Below are positions 36,270 to 43,352 of a stretch of DNA of 64,000 nt, in pieces. A model generated the notes under the pieces. It did no database searches. It had not been told where the DNA came from and worked only from the letters and a program-made list of their open reading frames with translations. Source of the DNA: Sulfitobacter donghicola DSW-25 = KCTC 12864 = JCM 14565 (lineage in GTDB: Bacteria; Pseudomonadota; Alphaproteobacteria; Rhodobacterales; Rhodobacteraceae); assembly GCF_000622405.1 (NCBI RefSeq), contig NZ_JASF01000005.1:1550001-1614000 (forward strand). The letters are read 5' to 3'. The translations under genes were made by a program, and so were the position numbers. Within the stretch, counting starts at the first letter, position 1. Every line of letters begins with the position of its first letter.

Positions 36270-36346
36270 GGCTCCGTGGCTCAACTGGATAGAGCAATCC
36301 CCTCCTAAGGGGCAGGTTGCAGGTTCGAATCCTGCCGGGGTCGCCA
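36270..36346 (+). tRNA. tRNA-Arg(CCT), chimeric gene
   Basis: A 77-base tRNA with CCA encoded: acceptor GGCTCCG/CGGGGTC, D-arm GCTC/GAGC, anticodon loop CTCCTAA and T-arm GCAGG/CCTGC around TTCGAAT. The anticodon stem ATCCC/GGGGC has an A-C mismatch and a T-G wobble, and the acceptor a T-G wobble. All three disappear if the 5' half is paired with the 3' half at attM (GGGAT, CGGAGTC). The gene is probably still functional, but its 3' half came from an integrated element. Confidence 0.88.
36302..36346 (+). repeat. attL core of the island (45 bp)
   Basis: Starts CTCCTAAGGGGCAGG and ends GGTCGCCA, covering the anticodon loop to the end of tRNA-Arg. Identical over 45 bases to 60575-60619 and 40/45 to 49675-49719. 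Confidence 0.9.
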
Positions 36347-36501
36347 AAAACACCTGAAAAATATGGCTTATTTTCAGTACGTTGTGCGGAAGCTTGCAGA
36401 AAGGCCCGTGAGCTTTCAGGCCGAAATCAGCTGAAACGGCCAATTTCTCGTACAAAACCTGTACAAAATTCGCACGTTTGTGCGTATTTCGGGGGGCAAT
36501 C

Positions 36502-37359
36502 ATGAGCCGCCATAGCTTTGACCCCGAAATCGCCGGGCGTGTAGGTCTCAATGCAGCGGTGATTTTTCAGAACATCACCTTCTGGATCGAGAAGAACCAA
36601 GCCAATCGCCGCAACCTTCGAGACGGGCGGTATTGGACCTACAATTCGATCTCGGCCTTTGGTGAGTTGTTCCCCTATCTGAGCGAAAAGCAGATCCGCA
36701 CAGCGCTTGAAAAACTGGTCAGCGCGGAGCTGATCATCAAGGGCAATTTTAGCGATGATCGTTATGATCGGACCTGTTGGTATGCCTTGGGCAACTCCAT
36801 TTGCCCAAATGGGCAAATCGATCCGACCGAAAGGGAAGATGATGCATTTGCCCCTGAGGGCAAGCCATCTGCCCCAGAGGGCAAATCCTATAAGAACAGA
36901 TATAAACCATATCAAAAACCAAATCCTTCGCACGCGAAGGCGGCGGTGGAGGATGAAGTTTCTAAAAAGATTTTGTCCGCTTATCCGGAGGATCGGATTC
37001 GCAGCAAAGCGGTTTGTCTCTCGCAAATCCGCCAAGCGCTGGCCAACGGAGTGGATGCCAAAGACCTTGAGGACGCCGTGCGGGCCTATGCGACCGAGAG
37101 TGAAGGTTTCACCCGCTCCAAGGTGTGCTTCTCCGACAATTGGTTCTCCTCTGGCCGTTGGTTGAAATACCTTCACGAGGTTGAGGAGGCGCGAGAAGCG
37201 GGCAGAGCCAAAGAGGCTGAATTGCTGAAAGGTTTGGCCGACTGGGTCACGAACCGCCATCCATTATGCCGCCATATCACGCCCGGCCAAGTAACCGCTT
37301 TGCTGGCCGCAAACCTGGTCAGCCCTGCTGAAATCGAGGCGGCGGGGCTCCGATCATGA
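36502..37359 (+). CDS. Winged-helix protein, possible replication initiator/organizer of the mobile element
   Basis: This protein of about 285 aa has an N-terminal winged-helix-like region (SEKQIRTALEKLVSAELIIKGNF, about residues 55-85), a low-complexity linker with repeated APEGK segments, and a C-terminal helical region. It resembles helix-turn-helix proteins found before relaxase genes or in phage replication modules. It overlaps mobC by ATGA. The start MSRHSFDPEIA at 36502 follows GGGGGGC. I do not assign a definite function. Confidence 0.6.
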   Translation: MSRHSFDPEIAGRVGLNAAVIFQNITFWIEKNQANRRNLRDGRYWTYNSISAFGELFPYLSEKQIRTALEKLVSAELIIKGNFSDDRYDRTCWYALGNSICPNGQIDPTEREDDAFAPEGKPSAPEGKSYKNRYKPYQKPNPSHAKAAVEDEVSKKILSAYPEDRIRSKAVCLSQIRQALANGVDAKDLEDAVRAYATESEGFTRSKVCFSDNWFSSGRWLKYLHEVEEAREAGRAKEAELLKGLADWVTNRHPLCRHITPGQVTALLAANLVSPAEIEAAGLRS

Positions 37360-37826
37360 ATGCAACTGGTCCCGCCAAAGAGCAGAGAGCAAGGTTACCC
37401 ACCGATTACATCGGCGGGACTTGTGAGGGGCGGCCAGCCTCCCCTTCAAACCCCAACCAGACGCACGCAAGCGGCGTCAAAGAGGGCCTTTCCGAGAGCG
37501 TGATCTTTCGATGCAGCCCGTCGGAAAAGGCCGCGCTTGTGGCCAAAGCGCACGCCGCTGGTCTGCCCAATGCCACGTTGATGCGCGAGGCCTTGGGGCT
37601 GACTGAGGCACGTCGGCGCAAGCCCGTCCCCCGAGTTGACCCGAAGCTGACCTTTGCGATTGCCCGTGTCGGCGGCAACCTCAACCAGCTCTCCCGCTGG
37701 ATCAACGGCGCGGTCAAATCTGGTCGTGCAAGCCAGATCGATGCGCTCAAGGTCGCGACGCAGCTAGTGGTCATCGAACGGCAGTTAGCGCAGATCGTGG
37801 CGGCACACGCAGGCGGTGACGCTTGA
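37356..37826 (+). CDS. Mobilization accessory protein, MobC-like
   Basis: This 156-aa protein has a ribbon-helix-helix-like start (SVIFRCSPSEKAALVAKAHAAG, about 48-70) and a C-terminal GGNLNQLSRWIN motif that marks MobC relaxosome proteins. It assists relaxase binding at oriT. The stop overlaps the relaxase TTG start. Confidence 0.82.
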   Translation: MNATGPAKEQRARLPTDYIGGTCEGRPASPSNPNQTHASGVKEGLSESVIFRCSPSEKAALVAKAHAAGLPNATLMREALGLTEARRRKPVPRVDPKLTFAIARVGGNLNQLSRWINGAVKSGRASQIDALKVATQLVVIERQLAQIVAAHAGGDA

Positions 37827-39391
37827 TCATCTCGTTCTTCTCCACTGGCACCGGCGGCGGTACGGCCCCCGTTGACTACCTGACCGCGCGCGAAGTTCTG
37901 GCCTATGACGAGAACCGTAATCTGATCCGCGACGACAACGGCCAGCCGCAAACCAAGATCCGCGACCCGCTGCCCGAGGTGCTGCACGGAAACCCAAACC
38001 AGACCCGCGACCTGATCGATGCAAGCCCCAACAAGTGGAGCTACACGGCAGGCGTCATCAGCTTTGCCGACAGCGATGATCCCAGTCCCGACGCACAGCA
38101 AGAGGCCATTGAGCTATTTGAGGCTCTGGCCTTTGCTGGGCTGGACAGGGATCAATACGACTGCCTTTGGGTGCGCCATACGCACGAGGGCAACGTCGAA
38201 CTGCACTTCTGCGCGCCACGCCTTGAGCTGAGCACGGGCAAGGCGTTGAACATCGCACCGCCAGGGCATGAGAACGCCTTTGCCAGCCTGCGCGATCTTT
38301 TGAACAAGACGCACGGTTGGGCAGACCCTTTAGATCCAGAACGCGCCCGCGAAGTGAGGGCGACGATTGAAGCGCCGACGCGGGCGCAAGGTCGCGAAGC
38401 GCTTCACGACTGGATCCTGGATCAGATCAGCATCGGCATCATCACTGACCGTGCCAGCATGAGCCACGCACTGACTGACGCGGGATTCGAGATCCCCCGT
38501 GCCAGCAAGAATTACATCACTGCCCAAGACCCCGACACCGGCGAGCGCTGGCGATTGAAAGGAGAGATTTTCCATGACGACTGGCAAGCCGAACCGCCTC
38601 GCCGAGAAATTGAACGCGGACCTGGAGGCGATCCGGAGCGACCACGCCGCCTTGATGGCATCTCAACTGGAGAGCTTCAGGAGCGATTTCAGCAAAATTG
38701 CGACCAGCGCGCTGCATACAATCGAGACAGATATCAGGTTCCTTCTGAGCGACAGCAAGAGCGAGTTGGAGAGGCGCAGCGAGACGATCAGGCGTTGGCT
38801 GACGATCTCGCCCTGGGTGATCGTGGGAATGATCTCAGCCTGGGTCGTGACGGTGCTGCTGGCGAGTTGGTTCTGGATGGGTTTGATCACGCGCTCGGAA
38901 TTGAAGGAGCTGGGTCTGACGCGGATCGAACAGGGCGGTCAGATATGGGTGACGCTGGACCCCGACCGGACCGAGTTGAAGACCTGCACGATGGCGGGTA
39001 CGCCCATCAGCTGCATCGAGATCAAGGAGCCTTAGATGACCATTCCACCGACAACACCCCTGACAGCATTGGAGCGCGAATTGCTCGCATCCGTCGAACG
39101 GTTGGTGACGGCCTGCGAGAGCTCAGCCAAGGAATTGCACGCCTTGGAGAAACGCTCGACCAGCAGGATCGAATTCAAGGTGAATGGCTTGGCGCATTGC
39201 GTGGCGCTATTGATGAAATCACATCTCACGTCCGTCACCACATTGGCCGCCTTGCTGCGCGAGGAGCAGAATTACGACACGCTTCAGGCGGGATTAGAGA
39301 ACAGCTGGAAACTAGCGAAAGACGCCGAGAAACGGCTGAACGAGAGCTAGACGGGAGAGACAGTCACCGCAGCTCCGGTCACTCGCTTTGA
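37823..39391 (+). CDS. MOBP-type relaxase of the ColE1 MbeA kind
   Basis: This 522-aa relaxase nicks oriT and leads DNA transfer. Tyr19 (APVDYLT) fits the nicking tyrosine of MbeA, and RHTHEGNVELHF gives H119, E126, H128 with the same spacing as the HEN triad (His-Glu-Asn) but His in place of Asn. The C-terminal half is polar and low in hydrophobics because it overlaps two other genes. The start is TTG at 37823, overlapping mobC. Confidence 0.85.
   Translation: MIISFFSTGTGGGTAPVDYLTAREVLAYDENRNLIRDDNGQPQTKIRDPLPEVLHGNPNQTRDLIDASPNKWSYTAGVISFADSDDPSPDAQQEAIELFEALAFAGLDRDQYDCLWVRHTHEGNVELHFCAPRLELSTGKALNIAPPGHENAFASLRDLLNKTHGWADPLDPERAREVRATIEAPTRAQGREALHDWILDQISIGIITDRASMSHALTDAGFEIPRASKNYITAQDPDTGERWRLKGEIFHDDWQAEPPRREIERGPGGDPERPRRLDGISTGELQERFQQNCDQRAAYNRDRYQVPSERQQERVGEAQRDDQALADDLALGDRGNDLSLGRDGAAGELVLDGFDHALGIEGAGSDADRTGRSDMGDAGPRPDRVEDLHDGGYAHQLHRDQGALDDHSTDNTPDSIGARIARIRRTVGDGLRELSQGIARLGETLDQQDRIQGEWLGALRGAIDEITSHVRHHIGRLAARGAELRHASGGIREQLETSERRRETAERELDGRDSHRSSGHSL
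38574..39035 (+). CDS. MbeB-like mobilization protein, overprinted inside the relaxase gene
   Basis: This 153-aa protein lies in a different frame wholly within the relaxase. It has a long coiled-coil N-terminus (residues 8-75), one hydrophobic helix (77-103) and a C-terminal two-cysteine segment (ELKTCTMAGTPISCIEIKE). This matches ColE1 MbeB architecture. The start at 38574 is an ATG preceded by AAAGGAGA. It ends one base before the next nested gene. Confidence 0.72.
   Translation: MTTGKPNRLAEKLNADLEAIRSDHAALMASQLESFRSDFSKIATSALHTIETDIRFLLSDSKSELERRSETIRRWLTISPWVIVGMISAWVVTVLLASWFWMGLITRSELKELGLTRIEQGGQIWVTLDPDRTELKTCTMAGTPISCIEIKEP
39036..39350 (+). CDS. MbeD-like mobilization protein, overprinted inside the relaxase gene
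   Basis: This 104-aa helical protein (TALERELLASVERLVTACESS, then LEKRSTSRIEFKV) lies in an alternative frame inside the relaxase 3' end. ColE1 mbeD has the same nested position and a short leucine-rich coiled coil. It begins directly after the MbeB-like stop (TAGATG), with GGAGCC upstream. Its 3' end lies 41 bases before the relaxase stop. Confidence 0.65.
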   Translation: MTIPPTTPLTALERELLASVERLVTACESSAKELHALEKRSTSRIEFKVNGLAHCVALLMKSHLTSVTTLAALLREEQNYDTLQAGLENSWKLAKDAEKRLNES

Positions 39392-39420
39392 CGAGTTTCC
39401 AAGCCGCAGAAAGGCAACAC

Positions 39421-39723
39421 ATGCAGTTCGAACACATTCAATTCACGCTCGGTTTCCGCCAAGCCTTAGATCACGGCATCGACTATCGCGACTATCAAAA
39501 AGTCGATCGCTTGCCCGAAGGCATCCCGCTAATGGCCATCGCAGGTGTCTGGGGCGACTACAGCGACATACGCTGTCTGTTCATTGATCCGGATGGTCAA
39601 ACCTACCGCCGCCACATTTCAGGCCGTGCCGGCCGGTACGTGATCCGTGAGCTAGATTTGAACGCAAAGGAGTTACAGGTCGGGCAGGTGCTTGTCGTAC
39701 TTAAAGACTGTCGTTCTACATGA
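39421..39723 (+). CDS. Hypothetical protein of the mobilization operon
   Basis: This 100-aa protein starts MQFEHIQFTLGF at 39421 behind GAAAGGCAACAC. Charged N-terminus, then VWGDYSDIRCLFIDPDGQTYRRHISGR. No family recognised. It ends eight bases into the convergent helicase gene (39716). Position suggests an accessory or anti-defence role. Confidence 0.5.
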   Translation: MQFEHIQFTLGFRQALDHGIDYRDYQKVDRLPEGIPLMAIAGVWGDYSDIRCLFIDPDGQTYRRHISGRAGRYVIRELDLNAKELQVGQVLVVLKDCRST

Positions 39724-41725
39724 GTTCAGGAATTCCACACCCACGCAAGAAATCATAGGTTTGATCATAAAAAGCCGGTGGGCGAGTTGGATCCTTAGCA
39801 TCGCCATTCGGGACAAAAATGATCATGCCTTGGCGGGCTCTTGTCAGAAGAACCCGGTAGGCATTGAGCAAATACACCTGCCGCGTTGAAGAATTCACAG
39901 ACTGCCACTTGCTTCCTTTGAATGCATTGAATTGCCAGGAGCCATCCACCATTCTGAGATCTGCATCCCAGCACATGCCTGCCCAATCCAGCTCAAGGCC
40001 TTGGATGTCAAATTCTGTTGCGACATCTTCCAAATAGTAAGAGGATCTCACGTCTTGGCTGTCGTTCAGGAACCAGCTTTTGGGATCAATCGCAGACTTG
40101 ATATGTATCCCTTCGGGGCGCAGACGATGGGCGCCTGAAGATGCCACCAGGCCTGTCCGCTCACTCCCGCGCGCCATGCCGTTCAACCAATTCTTGGCAG
40201 AGGCAAGGTCACGCGTAAGGAGTATCGGGTACCTGTCGCCCAAGCTAGCCAGAGCCTCAGAGGCCGACGATACATCGCCATCCAATACAGATGACACAAA
40301 AGAAGAAAGTTTTTCCGCGCGAAATGATCGCATCGAAACCGACAAATGGAGATCTTCGTGCTTTGAAATCTTCGGCGAGCGCAGAAGCTCTACAGCATCC
40401 TGAGAAACCGTATAGTGTGGATCGTCCAAGAGGGTCGACGCGTGCACTTCCCAATCAGAGAAGCGGTTCTCGACCGCTCTCAACCATTCTCCAAGGCCTG
40501 CTTCGCCAGTATTGATCTCCTGGCCACCACCGATAAGGCAAACGATCGTGCACCATTCGGAGTGGCGATCCATGACTCCAATCAAGAATTCTGGCTCAGA
40601 TTGATCGAAGTCCGCCACCCCCCGCTTTGCTTGCATGAATTTTGAGGCTTGATCTGTTGTCCATGCGCGTTGGGCCTCATCAAAGACGACCACATGCTCA
40701 AAAGGTTCGTCTGGATCGTTTAGGTAGTGGTCTCTAAAGTGGTGAATATTCTGAACAAAGAGGCTTACTTCCCGCTCAGCATCCTTCTTTGAGATCTTTT
40801 CACCGCTTACCTTTCCTTGCTCAACCTTGTCCCGAGCCAAAGCTTCTCGCAATACTGTGACCAAAGGACCGTTGCCAGATAGGAAAACTGCGTTTTCGTT
40901 CTCATGCCTTTCAGCACGACTTGCCGCGATGTTTAGCCCTGCGAGCGTTTTGCCGGCGCCCGGTACACCAGTTACGAAGCAAATTGATTTCTTGTGTTCT
41001 CGTTTGGAAGTTTCGATGATTTCCGCGATGCGGTCAGAGGTCGCCTTCAGGTTCTTAGCGCTCGCGTCTGAACGGGAAATTTCGGTGACATCGTGCGATT
41101 TGTAGAGAGCCTGTGCGGCCTCGATTATGGTCGGTGTCGGTTTGTATCCGGATGCCTCCCAACTGGGTGATGAAACAGATTGCTCACGCGGTATGCCAGA
41201 AGCTTGAGCGAGAAGGTCGTCGAGGCCTGACCGTCCTATGCAGATTGGAGCTGCTACCCCATCTGGGCCAAGGTCCAGAACGAATTCGCTTTTGTCAGAT
41301 TTCGTGGCAATCAAAACAGGAATGATTGTGGAGGCGTGGCTACCTTCATGAAAGTTCTTTAGGTCCAAGGCATAGTCATGGACTTGTTCGATGGCATGCC
41401 GATCGAAGGTCGACGAGCCAACTTTGAATTCAATAACAAAGACGATCCCTCCTGTAACGAGAATGCAATCGGCGCGCTTGCCCATGCGAGGTATGATGAA
41501 CTCGAAGAACAACATGCCTGGCGAAGTAGGAGGCAGAGAGCCCTTTAGATATTGGATTTGCTCGATCCAGGCATTGCGTTGCAAGTGTTCTAGGTCATGC
41601 CGATGGTGAGCAGTCAAGATTCCCAGAACTGAGGAACCATTTTCACAGCAGAACGCTGCAAATTTTTCTTGGTAGTAAGCTTTTTCCAAGGTGCGCTCTG
41701 TTTCTGATTGTTCTAGGAATTCCAA
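39716..41725 (-). CDS. DUF2075 (Schlafen-like) helicase with N-terminal PD-(D/E)XK-like domain
   Basis: This 669-aa protein has an N-terminal nuclease-like region with D86 and E99-x-K101 (GKRADCILV, VFVIEFKVG). It is followed by a DUF2075/SLFN group 3-like SF1 helicase core: Walker A GVPGAGKT (253-260), DEAQ at 349-352, and C-terminal VLLTRARQGMIIFVP. It is directly downstream of dtcC (29-bp gap), same strand, so likely co-expressed. Related proteins occur in defence islands; a nucleic-acid-attacking second arm is inference. Confidence 0.72.
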   Translation of the reverse strand: MEFLEQSETERTLEKAYYQEKFAAFCCENGSSVLGILTAHHRHDLEHLQRNAWIEQIQYLKGSLPPTSPGMLFFEFIIPRMGKRADCILVTGGIVFVIEFKVGSSTFDRHAIEQVHDYALDLKNFHEGSHASTIIPVLIATKSDKSEFVLDLGPDGVAAPICIGRSGLDDLLAQASGIPREQSVSSPSWEASGYKPTPTIIEAAQALYKSHDVTEISRSDASAKNLKATSDRIAEIIETSKREHKKSICFVTGVPGAGKTLAGLNIAASRAERHENENAVFLSGNGPLVTVLREALARDKVEQGKVSGEKISKKDAEREVSLFVQNIHHFRDHYLNDPDEPFEHVVVFDEAQRAWTTDQASKFMQAKRGVADFDQSEPEFLIGVMDRHSEWCTIVCLIGGGQEINTGEAGLGEWLRAVENRFSDWEVHASTLLDDPHYTVSQDAVELLRSPKISKHEDLHLSVSMRSFRAEKLSSFVSSVLDGDVSSASEALASLGDRYPILLTRDLASAKNWLNGMARGSERTGLVASSGAHRLRPEGIHIKSAIDPKSWFLNDSQDVRSSYYLEDVATEFDIQGLELDWAGMCWDADLRMVDGSWQFNAFKGSKWQSVNSSTRQVYLLNAYRVLLTRARQGMIIFVPNGDAKDPTRPPAFYDQTYDFLRGCGIPELM

Positions 41726-41754
41726 AGGCTCCCGATGTGTATCGTATTGCCAGA

Positions 41755-42909
41755 CTACATTGTGCAGATGTCCGGCAACACGCTTACCACATATTGAGCA
41801 GATGCTATTGATGCAATGCTATGAACGTCATCATCTTTATCTGCGTCGGCGAAATCGACAACTGATTTCGCAGCAAAGGCTTTGGGTTTAACACGGCTGT
41901 AGCTGCATGCAGCAAGGAAGGCCGCTATTTCCATTTCGACTCCGACTACCTTGCGCTGCTGCGCCTCAATACGCGCAATTTCCTTTGTGCTTGCAACTAC
42001 CACAGAGCCAGATGCGACCGGTCCGAAAACGATTTTTGGAGAGTAGTTCTTGGTCGAATGCTCTCCATTGGCGAGGAGATTGAAAGTCGTTGGGCGCGTC
42101 TTCTGTACGTGCTTTAGTCGACCAATTACATCCGGATCCACATTTTCCAAATTAATCTCTTGCTTGAAGCCTTCGTCAGTCATCTTGCCTACCTGATGGT
42201 CCCACGCCATGGTGGCGACGACGATGTCCGCCAAATTGCATTCATCTTTAAGACCGGCACATATTCCAGACATAGCGACTACTTTTGGCTGAAATGCCTC
42301 TAGCACTCTGGATGTGTACAGGGCGGACTGTGTAACACCCATCTGTGGAAAGACAAAAATCGCCCCCTTCTGATCCCCTACTTGAATTGGCCGCCACCTC
42401 AGGGCACCTAAATCAGATTTCCATGGTTTAAGCGTGGCATCAGTTTCTTCGAAAGCGTCGGCTTCTTTTTCGAGTGCACAACATATTGCAAAATCGAGCA
42501 TCGAGACATCGGATAGGCCGTTTACGATTTTTGAGAGCTGGGGTTTCCATGCGGAATCTGAGTGTCCATGCATCAGGACAGGTACTGAGCACTCATTGAA
42601 GCACAGCAGCGTATCATACTCTGGTGATGTCATTGCCGTTAAGGCTACAGCAAAGGATTCTTGATTGAGTGTACCCACGCGCTCTTGCATAAGTTCGTTG
42701 GAAACATCAATCGCGTCCTCACCGGACCTCCGGGGTAGAAGGATGTCCAAGATAATCAGATCAAACTTTTGAGAATTGATCACCTTGCAATACTCATGAA
42801 CACTTCCAGCACAGTGAAACTCAATTGAACACCAGTCAAAATTATCGGTGATTACCGAGCGAATTTCTTCAAATTTTTCAATCGAATCTTCGACAATAAG
42901 TATCTTCAT
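41755..42909 (-). CDS. dtcC: Detocs effector DtcC-like: receiver domain fused to nucleoside phosphorylase-like domain
   Basis: This 384-aa protein has receiver residues about 1-125 (acidic E7-D8, phosphoacceptor D55 in LILDILLPR). It has a purine-nucleoside-phosphorylase/nucleosidase fold at about 137-384 (MSGICAGL 213-220, VEMEIAAF 324-331, VDFADADKDD 351-360). In the Detocs family this effector is reported to cleave ATP at the N-glycosidic bond when the kinase detects infection. It overlaps the stand-alone receiver gene by ATGA. No DNA-binding domain is present. Confidence 0.85.
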   Translation of the reverse strand: MKILIVEDSIEKFEEIRSVITDNFDWCSIEFHCAGSVHEYCKVINSQKFDLIILDILLPRRSGEDAIDVSNELMQERVGTLNQESFAVALTAMTSPEYDTLLCFNECSVPVLMHGHSDSAWKPQLSKIVNGLSDVSMLDFAICCALEKEADAFEETDATLKPWKSDLGALRWRPIQVGDQKGAIFVFPQMGVTQSALYTSRVLEAFQPKVVAMSGICAGLKDECNLADIVVATMAWDHQVGKMTDEGFKQEINLENVDPDVIGRLKHVQKTRPTTFNLLANGEHSTKNYSPKIVFGPVASGSVVVASTKEIARIEAQQRKVVGVEMEIAAFLAACSYSRVKPKAFAAKSVVDFADADKDDDVHSIASIASAQYVVSVLPDICTM

Positions 42910-43352
42910 CTCGCGGCTAAAACCCTTCTAAGTTCTTCTGACCAAGTCATGTCTTCCAGGTCAAAAAATAGACATGTGTCGACTTCAATTTCGAATGCGT
43001 CAATCAAGTATTTTCTTACTTCAGAAATCGGCACCATCCGGTTTTCCAGCTCAATCTCAGGATATTGAGTAACTATAATGGTCGGCATTTTCTTTGCCTG
43101 ATACTGCACCTCAAAGAGAACTTCGATGCCCCCAGACAGTCGAGGTATGCCCAAGCCTTCAGCTAGTTCCAAGTCATGAGAGGGGAGCGACATATCTAAG
43201 ACTAAGAGGTCGTGATCTCGCTCTGAAACGGCTTTGACGGCTGCTTTTACACTTTTGCAGATCTCGATTTTTATGTCATCGCGTACGTCAGTTACAAGCC
43301 GTTGTAGTGCGTTCAACTTGAACTCATCGTCTTCAACTATCAGTATATTCAA
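42906..43352 (-). CDS. dtcB: Detocs DtcB-like stand-alone receiver
   Basis: This 148-aa protein contains only a response-regulator receiver (ILIVEDDEFK, phosphoacceptor D53 in LLVLDMSLP) with a short C-terminal tail and no output domain. In Detocs, such a protein is thought to act as a phosphate buffer that prevents accidental effector activation. It overlaps both neighbours by four bases. Confidence 0.82.
   Translation of the reverse strand: MNILIVEDDEFKLNALQRLVTDVRDDIKIEICKSVKAAVKAVSERDHDLLVLDMSLPSHDLELAEGLGIPRLSGGIEVLFEVQYQAKKMPTIIVTQYPEIELENRMVPISEVRKYLIDAFEIEVDTCLFFDLEDMTWSEELRRVLAAR

Noticed and set aside
36427..37260. Minus-strand open frame of 277 aa opposite the winged-helix gene of element 1
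   Set aside because: It overlaps the tRNA-proximal end and mirrors a gene with a good RBS and ATGA coupling to mobC; translation looks like a shadow.
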